A stretch of DNA of 40,352 nt from Salisapilia sapeloensis (lineage: Eukaryota; Oomycota; Peronosporomycetes; Peronosporales; Salisapiliaceae). The notes under the pieces were generated by a model. It searched no databases, was not told the DNA's origin, and saw nothing but the letters and a program-made list of their open reading frames with translations. Positions 29,654 to 40,094 of the stretch are shown here, in pieces (the stretch's first letter is position 1; each line of letters starts with the position of its first letter). The stretch spans positions 1 to 40,352 of the forward strand of contig JAADVB010000174.1 of NCBI GenBank assembly GCA_023334545.1. Direction: 5' to 3'. The translations under genes were made by a program, and so were the position numbers.

Positions 29654-29865
29654 GAGTAATAGACGTTTGGCTTTGGTGACATGTACGGTTGCGATAGAAA
29701 TGATAAGCATGGGGTTTACATATGAGGGATAAATGTAGCTAGCCCATCGTGATTCTTCTTGTGTATGTAGACGAGTACCTCGGATGCTTCTGGCATGAGG
29801 CGCTGGTGGAAGTTGAGCTCAGATATGATTACGCAACTCCAACCGCCCGTTGTGACACATCATCG

Positions 29866-30970
29866 ATGAGCACAGTTCGAGCACGGACGGATAGTTTAGC
29901 GGAGCTGGACGCCATTGCCTCGCGGTTGCAGCAGCAAGAGGACAGTCAGAGTGAGCTGTCGGAGGATGAGATGCGTGTGGTGCTAGAAGAACTGTGGGAA
30001 GTGCTTCTTGATGCGGTCTTCTCTTCCTTTGATGCTCGTCTTCGAGCAGCAGAGTTGCTATATTTGCTATCTCAGACCAATCCAGATGCTGTGTACATTC
30101 GGAAGCAAGATATTCGAGGTGCTCGGTCACTGGTGAGCTCTTCGTGTCAAGCATTGGACGATTTAGACGCGAGTGACCGGATACAGCATGACCAAGTGCT
30201 GACTTGGCTACAGTTCTTACTACATACTCTCATTTATTCCCACAGCTACATGGTATGTGTATCATATAAAAGCTCAAGTACAATGGCACTAACCAGTATG
30301 TATAAGTTTGCTCACGTTGTGAACAGCCACATGTACGCTGGTCTATTGATAAAGTTTCTTCGTCTCTTATCAAAGTGCTCCACCCCTATATTTGCAACCA
30401 CGACCAAGTTATTAGCAGCGTTCCATGCTGTAGAGAAGAATAGAGGTATCAGTACATTGGTAGGACAGGTCCTGGCTGAATACAAGGAAGGCATGCAGCA
30501 TTTTGGTGGAGCTCTCTTGCACGTTATGAACGCTTGTGGATATCCCACTGCTGCGTCCGATGACATTCACTTGTTGAATTGCATACAGGTATGCCATACA
30601 CTACTTCATTCAAGTAGTCGAGTAGAAACTGATTTCGTTCATGGAGTAGATTCTGGACGACATTCTACAGCATCCAGAGGCTAGTCAAGTCATCTTTGTG
30701 AATGATTTCAAGGTGCTGTTGGACCTCGTCGTGCGAGAGTGTATTGATAGACCGGACGTTGACATCCGACGACTAGACTTTCTAAGATTGCTCGAGACAT
30801 CTTTGCAGTCGCCATTGTTTTATGAGGCTCAAAGCTACCGGAAGAAGGAGCTACTGCAGATACTGGAGGATTTACTTGAAGTTGGCTCGTTGCAAGACAC
30901 GACGATGCCCGCATGCGTCCGGGAAAAGCTCCGAGAGATTCTACTTACGCACATCGATCGGCTAGACTAG
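29866..30970 (+). CDS. SPIN90/Ldb17-like protein (DUF2013), probable actin regulator
   Basis: Three exons: 29866-30252, 30307-30588 and 30650-30970, introns of 54 and 61 nt, giving 329 aa. The ATG at 29866 is the first in frame. The protein is helical throughout. Near the C-terminus, IFVNDFKVLLDLVVRE followed by RLDFLRLLETSL and YRKKELLQILEDLL resembles the leucine-rich SPIN90/Ldb17/Dip1 domain, where the pattern YTND-hydrophobic-LVD-hydrophobic-R is typical. Those proteins switch Arp2/3 to make linear actin filaments at endocytic sites. The size is close to yeast Dip1, with no SH3 domain. The first intron is a multiple of three and stop-free, so its splicing is less certain, and the acceptor (TATAAG) is weak. 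An unrelated armadillo-like protein is the main alternative. Confidence 0.6.
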
Positions 30971-31057
30971 ATATTTACAAGTAGTGGTAGACGTCGACGG
31001 ATATAAATGAATCTATGTCGTTTCTTGAAACCAACTTCTAACGGTCATTGACGTAAA

Positions 31058-32210
31058 ATGGCTTTTGCAACGATTAAGGTTGGGAAAAAATCATCTTCAC
31101 GACTTACTTCCTCTACGCTCTCTTCTGATAGTCACGCACGACCTGTGACGAGAGCAGAGTTCCAGGAACTTGTGGTACTTGTGTCACAGCTAAAGAAAGA
31201 CTCGACTCGGCATGCGCAGAATGCAAGTGACTTTGAAAGTGCTTTCGAGATGCTACATGCCCAGATTTCCACTACCAAGTCCAACACAACGTCGATGGAA
31301 GATGATGTCAACCAGAAGATTATTCAAATGGAGGCTTCATTCGAGCATCAGATGCAGCAGCTACGCATTGAGGTGGACCAGAAATGTCACGACTTGCAGT
31401 CGATAATCGATCGTCTGGAATTCCGGTTTAAGCATCACTACAGGGACAGTGAGGCCATGTCGGAGCAAGTGAGTAAGAATCACGAAGGCATGCAACAGAT
31501 AAAAGCGCAGGTGGGCCAAAACGACTATCAAATGATCAAGTTACAAGATGAAATGAAAAGTAAGGAAGAGAAGATTGCACTCGTTGCGACTCAAGTAGAA
31601 GCGAAATTGGAAGAGGCGGAAGAGCGTCGAAAGGAGCTGACTGCAGTTTTGGAGAAACGAATGATGCTGCACGCCAAGAAGCTAGAGGAAGATGTGCAAG
31701 AGAATACGCAGAATATTAGTATGCGCATTGGAAACTTGGAAGCGAGGAACAAACGGGTGACGACTCGGGTACACCAGGTACGGCTTACTCCGAGATATGA
31801 GATGTTCTTCATGAGGTTTGAACGTATAGCTCGATTAGATACATGATGATATGTCGAGGCTGGAGCGACTGTGTGATTCAGCAGCAAATGTAAAACAACA
31901 ATTAAAATATGAAGTCGAAGTGTGGGAAGCTAGTAGCGATCGGTGGAATCAATACATGTTGGGTATAGAGGATCGGTTGGGAAAGACTATAGAGCTTGCT
32001 GAAGAAGCTGTTCACAGAAAAGAGCTGGAGTATCAATTAGATCGGGTGGAAGGGAGTGTGAAGGCTCGGATGGAATCTGTCATAGGGGTATTGCTCTTTA
32101 CCACGATACTTTGAATGGATCCGCGCTTATGTACTTGCACGATATAGATGCTAGAAGCATATATGGAAAGCGTCCGATGGCGGTATAACGATAAAGATAG
32201 TGATGAATAG
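31058..32210 (+). CDS. Coiled-coil protein of unknown function
   Basis: Three exons: 31058-31777, 31839-32087 and 32148-32210, introns of 61 and 60 nt, all phase 0, giving 343 aa. After a Ser/Thr/Lys-rich start (residues 1-30) nearly the whole protein is heptad-like, rich in Glu, Gln, Lys, Met and Leu (for example LVSQLKKDS, VEAKLEEAEERRKEL, LEYQLDRVEGSV), so an extended dimeric rod is expected. I see no catalytic motif, signal peptide or membrane segment. It follows the SPIN90-like gene by 87 bp on the same strand. Cytoskeletal or axonemal work would fit the composition and the p28 gene elsewhere in the window, but this is not evidence of function. Confidence 0.8.
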
Positions 32211-32334
32211 AGTTTTGCTTTAATAATTCAACACGAGTGGCCTTCTTTTAGATATGCAATCAGTTTCATTGCATCAACGAAACTGCTTTCTGTGCTAACC
32301 TTAAGCAACTTGGTAGTCATATTCTATTCCTAGC

Positions 32335-34876
32335 ATGCGGGTCTGTACTGCAGCCGTGCTCTTTGCGTGGTGTGGACTTTTTCGTGAAGTATCTGGTTAT
32401 ACATGTCCAAACTACTGCTCTGGCCGTGGTATGTGTGGTGAACAAGGTGTTTGCACCTGTCCTGATGGCTGGACTGGGGCAGATTGCTCTCTAGGTACTT
32501 ACTCTTTCCGCGAGTTACTACAGTACATTGTCACAAGCTTAAATGATGCCTTCTAAATAATGTAGCAACATGTCCGATGGGAAAAGCTTGGGCAGATGAA
32601 GTTGCTGGGACTGATGACGCGCATAACCTTGCCGAGTGTTCGAATCGAGGTCTATGCGATCGAGTTACCGGTCGTTGTAATTGTGACGATGGCTTCACTG
32701 GTATCGCATGCGATCGAAGTAAGTTCCTTGCGTAAAAATCTAAGTTGTAGTAGATAGAAAGCTAATCGGATGCTATACGCAGTGAGCTGCACATGCAATG
32801 GCCGAGGACGATGTGAATCAATGGAACGTTATGCTTTGACAAAAGACCCTGGTCTAGGAGATGTCTACACGTATGTCAACAATTGGGATAGCGAGAAGAT
32901 TTACGGATGCGTCTGCGACGAAGGATTCACAGGGCCAAACTGTGAAGAGCGTATGTATTGCGGACTTGTGTCAATGATGACACTAGAACTTACTGTGAGT
33001 AGAATTATGCCCTGTGGGTGACGATCCTCTAACTGGAACGTCGGATGATCCAGATGGCATCCAACGGAACGAAAAGCAGCGTGTGAGCTGCAAAGCTACG
33101 GTATCCTCTCATCTTGTCTATCCATTTTGAAGTATCTAGTTGACTCAAATGCGCAGAGCGGAACGTTTACGTTGACATTTCGAGGTTATACAACTGTTGC
33201 AATCGATGCAGCGGAGACGAAGGAAGACCTAGAGGCGAAGCTCTTGGCTCTACCAAGTATCCACGGTATCACATTGACCTACTCTGGGGTTACTCTAGCA
33301 GCATGCACATCCAATGGAAATGACATTACGATCGAGTTTACGCAAGACTTTGGCGAGTAATGGACACTTGGTCATCTATTATACGTGGAAACCTGCTCAC
33401 GATAGTGAATATGCTTTTGCAATAGTCTGCCCAATTTACTCCTTGATGGCACGAACCTTGTGCATTCGACTTCAGGAGAGGACCCGACTTTAACGCTGAC
33501 AACTGTGACAGAAGGCACCAAGGAAAGTCTTCAATGCTCACGACGAGGTCGATGTGACCCAGATACAGGCAATTGTGCATGCTACACCAACTTTTTCTCC
33601 AGTGACGGGACTGGAGCGATCGGTCAGCGTGGCGATTGCGGCCACGTGATCTCGACTGTCACTGCTTGCCCTGGAGAAATCGCCTGTAGTGGTCATGGTA
33701 CCTGTCGAGGACCACCGACATATGACTGTATTTGCAATGAAGGTTTCACTGGTGGTGACTGCAATGAATGTGCGTCTATCTAACATATTTGGTATAACAC
33801 AAGTGTTCTAAGATGAATATGTAGTGATTTGCCCGACGGGAAAAGCATGGTTCGATCGACCGATTGCCGATGATGAAGCCCATCAGCCAGTCGAGTGCTC
33901 TGGCGTTGGCACTTGCGATCGTGTTAAAGGCAATTGTATATGTAACCCAGGTTTCACTGGATCATCATGCAATCGATGTACTGCCTCATTATCTATTGCA
34001 TCCATCTATAAGTCCAACTAACCTCGATTTGAACTAGTGGAATGTCCAAATGACTGCAACGGTCATGGAACATGCTACACGATGGAAGACCTTGCCAAAC
34101 GATCACGATATAATAAGGAAACGATGGATTGGACGTATGGAGAAGTGCCGAATAAGAAAGAGGTGAAATGTAGCCACTTGTTTCTATGTACTTCAGAAGG
34201 TCTGACGTGCTGTGTTTGATCGCAGACATGGGACTATGACATGATCAGCGGATGCTTGTGCAGTGAAGGGTGGGAAGGACACGATTGCTCCCTACAGTCC
34301 TGTCCCACTGGCGACGATCCGATGACTCGGTTTGCTGTATCAGGCCCTCGTCGTCGTCAGGTGAACGAAAAACAAGTACTGACGTGTACTGGAAACTCTG
34401 GAGTATTCACTCTTACGTTCCGAGATCAAACGACGAGCACACTGCCGTACTCGATCACAGATACGTCATTGAAAAGTGTATTAGAAGGATTAAGCAGTAT
34501 TGGCGAGGTGAGCGTTACATATTCGAGTGGGTATGCCAGTGCACCGGCTTGTACCGACGATACTTCGAATGTAGTTACTATCGAGTTTCTGACCGATTTT
34601 GGTGACCTACCATCCCTCCGGTATGCAGCAGATAACTCGCTGACGATTTCCATCGATGTGGACGGCGCAAACGGCTCCCAACGAGGCACGAAAGAGGAAG
34701 ACGTGTGTGCTAATAGAGGCATCTGTAATCATGTCACTGGCCAATGCACATGCATGTTTGGCTTTAGCAGCAGCGATGGCAGAGGCAACAGCGGTGATCG
34801 AGGTGACTGTGGCTACAAGATGCCAATCTTTCTGGACGAGAACGGCCGAGTTGCCATGCCTGAAAACCAATTCTAA
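32335..34876 (+). CDS. Secreted EGF-repeat protein built by internal duplication
   Basis: Nine exons: 32335-32494, 32566-32718, 32783-32950, 33003-33100, 33157-33356, 33426-33769, 33825-33977, 34038-34162 and 34226-34876, all GT-AG with introns of 52-71 nt, 683 aa. A signal peptide (VCTAAVLFAWCGLFREVSG) is followed by an EGF repeat (CPNYCSGRGMCGEQGVCTC) and then two copies of one unit: EGF (CPxGKAW ... CDRVxGxC), a second EGF, a CPxGDDP linker, a beta-rich block (GTFTLTFR ... DFGDLP) and an FSSSDG/RGDCG EGF. There is no membrane helix or GPI signal, so secretion or a place in an extracellular matrix or flagellar coat is inferred. EGF-type proteins of this style are known from stramenopiles, including mastigoneme components, but I cannot assign this one. 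Confidence 0.85.
32566..34876 (+). repeat. Two-copy internal duplication within the EGF gene
   Basis: Copy 1 spans exons 2-6 (32566-33769) and copy 2 exons 7-9 (33825-34876). Exons 2 and 7 are both exactly 153 nt, phase 1-1, and encode matching 51-aa segments (CPMGKAWAD / CPTGKAWFD; DRVTGRCNC / DRVKGNCIC). The beta-rich block and following EGF also match between copies. Introns in the second half differ: copy 1 is cut before LCPVGDDP, before SGTF and inside FGDLP, and copy 2 has none of these but has one before TWDYD. Confidence 0.85.
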
Positions 34877-35219
34877 GTGGAAACCTATCCTTCCTTTCAA
34901 GATCCAATACAAAAAGCCAGATCGTTTCGGTGGGTCTTTTGCAATCCACGACAAGTCCCAGCGATCTCCCTTCACTCTATCAAGTACATCTATCTACCTA
35001 GGAAAACTCCAAATACAAATATAGCTTCTAGAATGGCATCTTTAGGCACAAGGATAGTCTCGGCATAGTCCCATCCTTCTCCCTGGATATTCTGAATACC
35101 AACATCAAGTCGGATCATAAACGATATTATTGGCTAAAATAAAAATTCCAAGCGTTCGGATTGGTAGATAATGTTTAGTCCATTAAGACAGCTTCATTTT
35201 GCAACTTTCTACCAACAAG
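34877..35219 (+). other. Intergenic region before the small Cys-rich gene
   Basis: A 343-bp gap on the same strand as both neighbours. It should contain the EGF gene 3' UTR and the promoter of the next gene, with a strong initiator-like motif at 35191-35208. No coding frame is convincing. Confidence 0.5.
35191..35208 (+). promoter_or_regulatory. Oomycete core-promoter element (initiator plus flanking region)
   Basis: GCTTCATTTTGCAACTTT, 11 nt before the ATG at 35220. This is the closest match in the window to the long oomycete core promoter (GCTCATTYYNCAWTTT: initiator followed by the flanking promoter region). It predicts transcription starting near 35195 and a leader of about 25 nt. Confidence 0.6.
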
Positions 35220-35552
35220 ATGGACGACGAGTGCGATATGTTGGAATGCTGCCTCTGCGGCGCCCTCTGCGGAGCGTGCTGCGGCGCGTGCGGAGGCAAC
35301 GACGACCGTGACCGACGCTACCAGGATGACCGTGGAGCGCCAGTGTACGTCCAGCCGGTGGCCGTGCAGCCGCAATACGCGCAGCAGCCATACCCGGGAC
35401 AGCAGCCGTACCCTGGACAGCAACCTTACGGCTACGGTCCGCCACCGCAACAGTACCCTGGCTATGAGCAGCAGCCATACGGCTACGGCCCGCCTCCTCA
35501 GCAAGGCTACGGCTATGGCCCACCTCCACCAGGCTACGGCAACAAGGTCTAA
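35220..35552 (+). CDS. Small Cys-rich protein with Pro/Tyr/Gly/Gln repeat tail
   Basis: A 110-aa frame starting at the ATG at 35220, right after a strong core promoter. Residues 1-26 hold nine Cys in a compact run (MLECCLCGALCGACCGAC), followed by a charged Asp/Arg stretch. Residues about 45-107 are a low-complexity tail made of PYPGQQ, QQPYGYGPPPQQ (twice) and GYGYGPPPP units. There is no signal peptide or membrane helix. The Cys cluster could be multiply palmitoylated to hold the protein on a membrane, or bind metal; the tail resembles flexible PYG-rich tails on membrane-associated and condensate-forming proteins. These are inferences; I do not recognise a family. Codons are strongly biased to C/G endings, suggesting high expression. 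Confidence 0.8.
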   Translation: MDDECDMLECCLCGALCGACCGACGGNDDRDRRYQDDRGAPVYVQPVAVQPQYAQQPYPGQQPYPGQQPYGYGPPPQQYPGYEQQPYGYGPPPQQGYGYGPPPPGYGNKV

Positions 35553-37019
35553 TCTTCGTCCTGCACGGAGACTAGGACGAACCGAGTGTAATTACGTTTG
35601 TAGTTTCCGACGTTTAAAAAGGAACAAATTTCATTTTCAGGTTATTCTTGAGTAATGTACGCTATAAAGCTTATCCTTGTACTTGTTTTTGCTTGTTCTC
35701 TGTTGGTCAAGGCATGACGTGGGAGAAGCTTGGAAGAGTAGGAGCATGGTAGGCTTCAACCGGATGCTTGGAACGTTTAATCAGAAATGTAATTAAAGAC
35801 AGAAATTAATCGCTGTATCTATGCATGGAAAATCACTATGGTCGTGTTGTTTGTGGAGATGCTTGTGTGTCCTACGCGTCTTTTCGTTCTCGTTTATGTA
35901 TATCCTGCTCCATTGATATGTTTCTAGTCTTAGGGTCAAGTATCGATGAGGAAGAGCTCGAGAGGAAGGCTGGTAGCTTTCTATAGTTCATGACGGTTTG
36001 TAGATGTCAACTGACTAAACCAGCAGTTGATCTTCATGGGAGGATTTGACATGATAGAAGAGTGGAGCTGGATAGTCTAGAAGGAAAGTGGGAAGGCCCA
36101 CGATGGATCTGCATGGATGCATAGAGAAGAGTGTTCTGTCTTTCGTATTTGATGGACTGTGGATATGTCTGACGTGTTGAAAGCATATTCTCAGTAATGC
36201 TCTTGTATTTGTCTTGTTTGCAAAGTTGGTTCCAGTCGTATAGTAGTCTTTTGAACGTACATGAAGAACCGGAAGGCAAAGCTTAAAGGAGCTTGCACTG
36301 TAGCTTGAAGTGAATGAGAAGGATGAGGATATGGAAGAGTAGGAGATAGCACAAGGTAGTCTAGATAGACGAAGAACTGATAGAGCGAAAGGTAGTTTCT
36401 ACATGCCACCGCAGACATACAGCACACATATATTCCTATCCAATCGAGACTCTTTCGTCTCCAAGCAACGTCCGTGGCTTGCAGCAGGCGTTCCGTTGCT
36501 CAGTTTCTAAATCTGAGTAAGCTATTCGTCTGCGTTGTACTACGTGTTATCGAAGTAGACTAGTACCCACATGCATTCCTTATAAAAGTCGCGTTACGCT
36601 CCTACACGCACGAGAACATGAAATCCTATATCATGCCGACCAGATCGCAGGAAGATTCGACTCAACGTTCGGATGCCAATTGGATCCCGTCCGTACCACC
36701 ATTCCTAGATAAAGTATTTCCATGACGCTCCATATGGACTTCCAATTGCATAGAAGACAAAATATCTCTCCTACGTACTACCATCTACCTATTTTCCACA
36801 TATCTACTTCCTACACCTCCAAGTAGCCCATCGTCGGAAGCATCAACTCCGATTAACACAGCTTTTCTGGACTAGGAGCAAGTCCCACCACATTTACAAG
36901 ACAGTTCGTCTCTCCAATTGGATAAAATCCACTTCCTCCGTATTTTTCTCCAATCGCCATTCTATATTCGGCACATCGGCCAATACCATACTTTCGAGTA
37001 GAGCAGCAAGTCGGAACGA
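35553..37019 (+). other. Longest gene-free stretch (about 1.47 kb)
   Basis: The largest gap in the window, AT-richer than its surroundings. I see no tRNA-like or rRNA-like sequence. A TATAAAAG at about 36580-36587 lies just before a 35-codon frame at 36618-36725 (MKSYIMPTRSQEDSTQRS), followed by a possible GT donor and a stop-free tract up to 37020. The downstream translation is not protein-like. It also carries the promoter of the first bZIP gene. Decayed gene, non-coding RNA or plain spacer cannot be told apart. Confidence 0.4.
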
Positions 37020-38495
37020 ATGACGATCGAGATGGTGATGCCTGCCTTCGAGTGGGACGAAGAGGACAAGCTCCTCTTCCAGTTCCTTTTGGAGGAGACG
37101 CCTCCGGACGGCCTATCTTCTCCGTCCGAAGCGTCCAGCAGTCCTGTCAAGCCCAAGGCTCCTTGTGCACAAGCGTCGACGAAAGCACGTCGTCGCGCCA
37201 AACTGACGCCGTCTGAGCGACGTGCCAAGCATCGCGAGGTCGTGAAACGGTCTTACCACCGTAATAAAGTACCTACAACTTGTTTTGTACCACCCATACC
37301 ACCATATTGATCTCTACTGTGTCTATAGGAAAAGCTTAGTGGTCTCCGGGAGACTGTCTCTAGTCTCGAGGCAAAGCTCGAGGCGTTGAGTCAGAAGAAC
37401 GGAGGTTTTCAGGTACAGGATGGAGGAAATAATTTGGGTCGAACGACTGTATCTGCATCGGATCGAGCCGAGAACCTCGTCCGACTCTGTCGGGAATTGA
37501 ATACCGAGTCATCTCAGCTACAAGCAGAAGCACAGCAGCTTCGCGAGACGTTCAATCAGCATCGAGATTTTCTCCAGTCTTTGCTTCAGTTGGAGCAGGA
37601 GCGTGTCGCTGCTTCATCTTCGTCGGAAGAAGAGTTTTATACAGATGAAGAGGCGTTTCCCACGACGTCTGATGAAGAGTTTTCACCTCTTACGAAAGAC
37701 AAGATGGATAAACCATCTCATGCATTCACAAAGCTGCCGATGCACGTAAACGACAGCTTTATCCGGTCGCCGATCGATACGGCTGCACGTCGCGAGCTCC
37801 ATTTTAAACCGTTGACGCACATCACGGCCAGGCAGATGGTCGACAGTACGTTGCAATCCATCGGTAACTTCCGTCTGAACGGCCAGGTGATCTCGACTGG
37901 CGGAAGTGTCTTTGGATGGGAAGATCGACGGGTGCAAGAGCATTCGGCCATCCACTTTTCACTCCGTAAGCGATTCGCTAGTACAGACGCAGAAAAGCTG
38001 CTGGTAGATACGTGGGAATGCTTTGCAGACGTCTTGTGCACGAAACAAAAGTTCCAGGGCGTCTTATTGGAATTGCGAGTGCTACAGCATATCGATGACG
38101 ATACCTTGGTGGCGGTGCGAGAGGCAAAGTGTCCTGGAGACAACAAGGTGTATCGATTCATGCACCTCTTGTTCCGCGTGCGTACATCTGATGGGTTTCT
38201 CCTTTGTATCAAGTCATTTGAGAATGATCTGGTGGTGAATAAGAATCGAGTGCGCATGAGTAAGGAAGGTTTGCCTGTCCAGTGGGTAGATAACAGTGGT
38301 TGGTTCCACTTTCGACCGACTGGATTTAACAATGAGACTGCCGAGGTCGAGTACGGCGGAAGTGTCGACTATGGCGACATGTCGTCTGTACCGGATATCG
38401 CAATGCGTGTGCTGTCTGTCGTCTTGCGATGGGAAGCGATGATCGTAGGACCGATGTTCACCCTTCCGTCTTCCGGACTAGACGTACGTTTGTAA
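37020..38495 (+). CDS. bZIP transcription factor with C-terminal M96/START-like domain (copy A)
   Basis: Two exons, 37020-37268 and 37329-38495, intron of 60 nt, 471 aa. An acidic N-terminus precedes a basic region ending just at the intron: SERRAKHREVVKRSYHRNK. Taking Ser78 as the conserved bZIP Ser, zipper leucines fall at 89, 96 and 103, the canonical register, and the position normally filled by invariant Asn is His71. The Arg after Ser78 is Tyr. An acidic Ser/Glu-rich stretch (about 200-230) leads to a C-terminal domain of about 220 residues (FKGVLLELRVLQHIDDDTL-like region, HLLFRVRTSDGFLLCIKSF, YGGSVDYGD, SVVLRWEAMIVGP) shared with copy B. Similar bZIP-plus-domain proteins are abundant in oomycetes, often labelled M96 mating-specific or START-like. 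It probably regulates transcription in the nucleus. Confidence 0.8.
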
Positions 38496-38755
38496 GAGGA
38501 ATGCATTTTATATATACGTCACAAGAACATAATTTCGTTTTTGTCCTGTTACTCCTAAGTCGGTCGAGCGGATGTATATGATTTTCTTTCCTTAGACGAT
38601 ACAAATATATGTGGAAAATATATGGAGTTCCAGGGTATTTGATCTATATTAGCGTCCTCTACATTGTATTGGTTTTTCTTTTTTCTTTTCTTATTTTCGT
38701 TTGCCAAAACAAAAGAAAGAGTAAAGAAAAGACAGTTTAAAGTAGGTCAGAACCA

Positions 38756-40094
38756 ATGCAGACTGATCCAGCGGATAGCCGTACGTTGAGTCCTCCAGAC
38801 GCAGTACCAAGTGCTAACTCACATCCTCATGCACCATCTCCGTCCGTCGAGATACTACTGTCGAATCCAAAGTCGACGATGACGGAGAACAAGTACATCC
38901 ATCAGTCGACGCCAGACCAGAGTTTGGAAGAAATAGAGCGTCGATTGCGCCAGCAGCGACCGCATTTATCCTGGGATGAAGTCCGGAGTGCTGCAAAGGC
39001 CGAGTTAAAGCGTCTGCGTCACTGTGCAATCGTTCGACAGTCCCGAGCTCGGAAAAAGAATGCACGCAAGGACTTGAAAAAAGTGAATGATGAGCTCGAG
39101 ACGCAGTTACAGACGCTTGTAGATGCATACAAGCAACGTCCAAATTGGTATCGAGTAGATGAGTCGTCGACGCAAGATGTTTTATTCAAAAAGTTCCTCT
39201 TTTCGTTGGATGAAGTGCATGGCCTTCGATCCGAACAAAGTGACCTCAAGTCTCGATTGATGCTTCATGGGACGCTTGGCGAACAGCTACAGCGACTACA
39301 GAGTGATTATGAGGTACAAGTCATTCCTACACCTCTTCTATCTCTCGTAGTAATAGTAATATACGTAGATACCGAGACAGATCGGTACTCGGCCATCCGT
39401 GGGCAAAGTGCATTTCCGAGAGATTACGCAAGAAGAAGCTCGCGCTATCATGATCGACTCCCACCGCCAGGCAACTTCTTTTTTCGAAGCCATGCGATCG
39501 AATAAGAGTGAAAATGTCGGTGAGACGATGGGATGGACGCGCTTCCAACGGATTACGCCGGAAGGTAGTGTCCAGTTCAATTTCACCAAACGGCTTCATA
39601 CGATACGAGCCCACGACCTCGTGGAGAAAAGCTGGGCTATGTACTGTGACTTTGACTTGTACCATGGCGTCTACGCATCCGTCCAACGACTTGAAATCCT
39701 GCAGCACATCAATGAAGATACGCTACTCTTTCGACGTGACCTGCAGGAGAGTCCTGATGCTCCTATCTTTCGAACTGTTTTCCTCTTGTTCCGTATTCGA
39801 TTATCGAATGGTTACTTGATATGCTTTCGATCGCACAATCCGCATGTATTTGTCGACGATGACGATGATCCGAACGTCGAGTGGATGGAGATGTTCTACT
39901 GGCTCATGATCACAGACCCGCCGATGCAAGCGCCCGGTCAGCTCCAACCGGTCGGATGTGACGTTGCGTATGGCGGCAATATTTTAGATCAGAAGAGTGC
40001 CAAGCATGCGTTGCTTTGGAAGTACGAAGTTGCAATTACGTTGCTGCGATGGGAGAGCAATGCCGTTGCGCCTTTATTCTCATTTAATAGATGA
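38756..40094 (+). CDS. bZIP transcription factor with C-terminal M96/START-like domain (copy B)
   Basis: Two exons, 38756-39313 and 39369-40094, intron of 55 nt, 427 aa. Ser/Pro-rich N-terminus; basic region RHCAIVRQSRARKKNARK with the conserved Ser at 96 and Arg at 97 and 99; zipper leucines at 107, 114 and 121 in canonical register. The invariant Asn position is His89, followed by Cys90. The C-terminal domain matches copy A: LEILQHINEDTLLFRRDLQE, VFLLFRIRLSNGYLICFRS, YGGNI and ITLLRWESNAVAP. The gene starts 260 bp after copy A in the same direction, so a tandem duplication followed by strong divergence is likely. The intron positions of the two copies differ: in A after the basic region, in B well after the zipper. 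Confidence 0.8.

Noticed and set aside
34656-35024. 122-aa plus-strand frame overlapping the end of the EGF gene
   Set aside because: Out of frame with the Cys-patterned EGF reading frame and without its own start context or motif.
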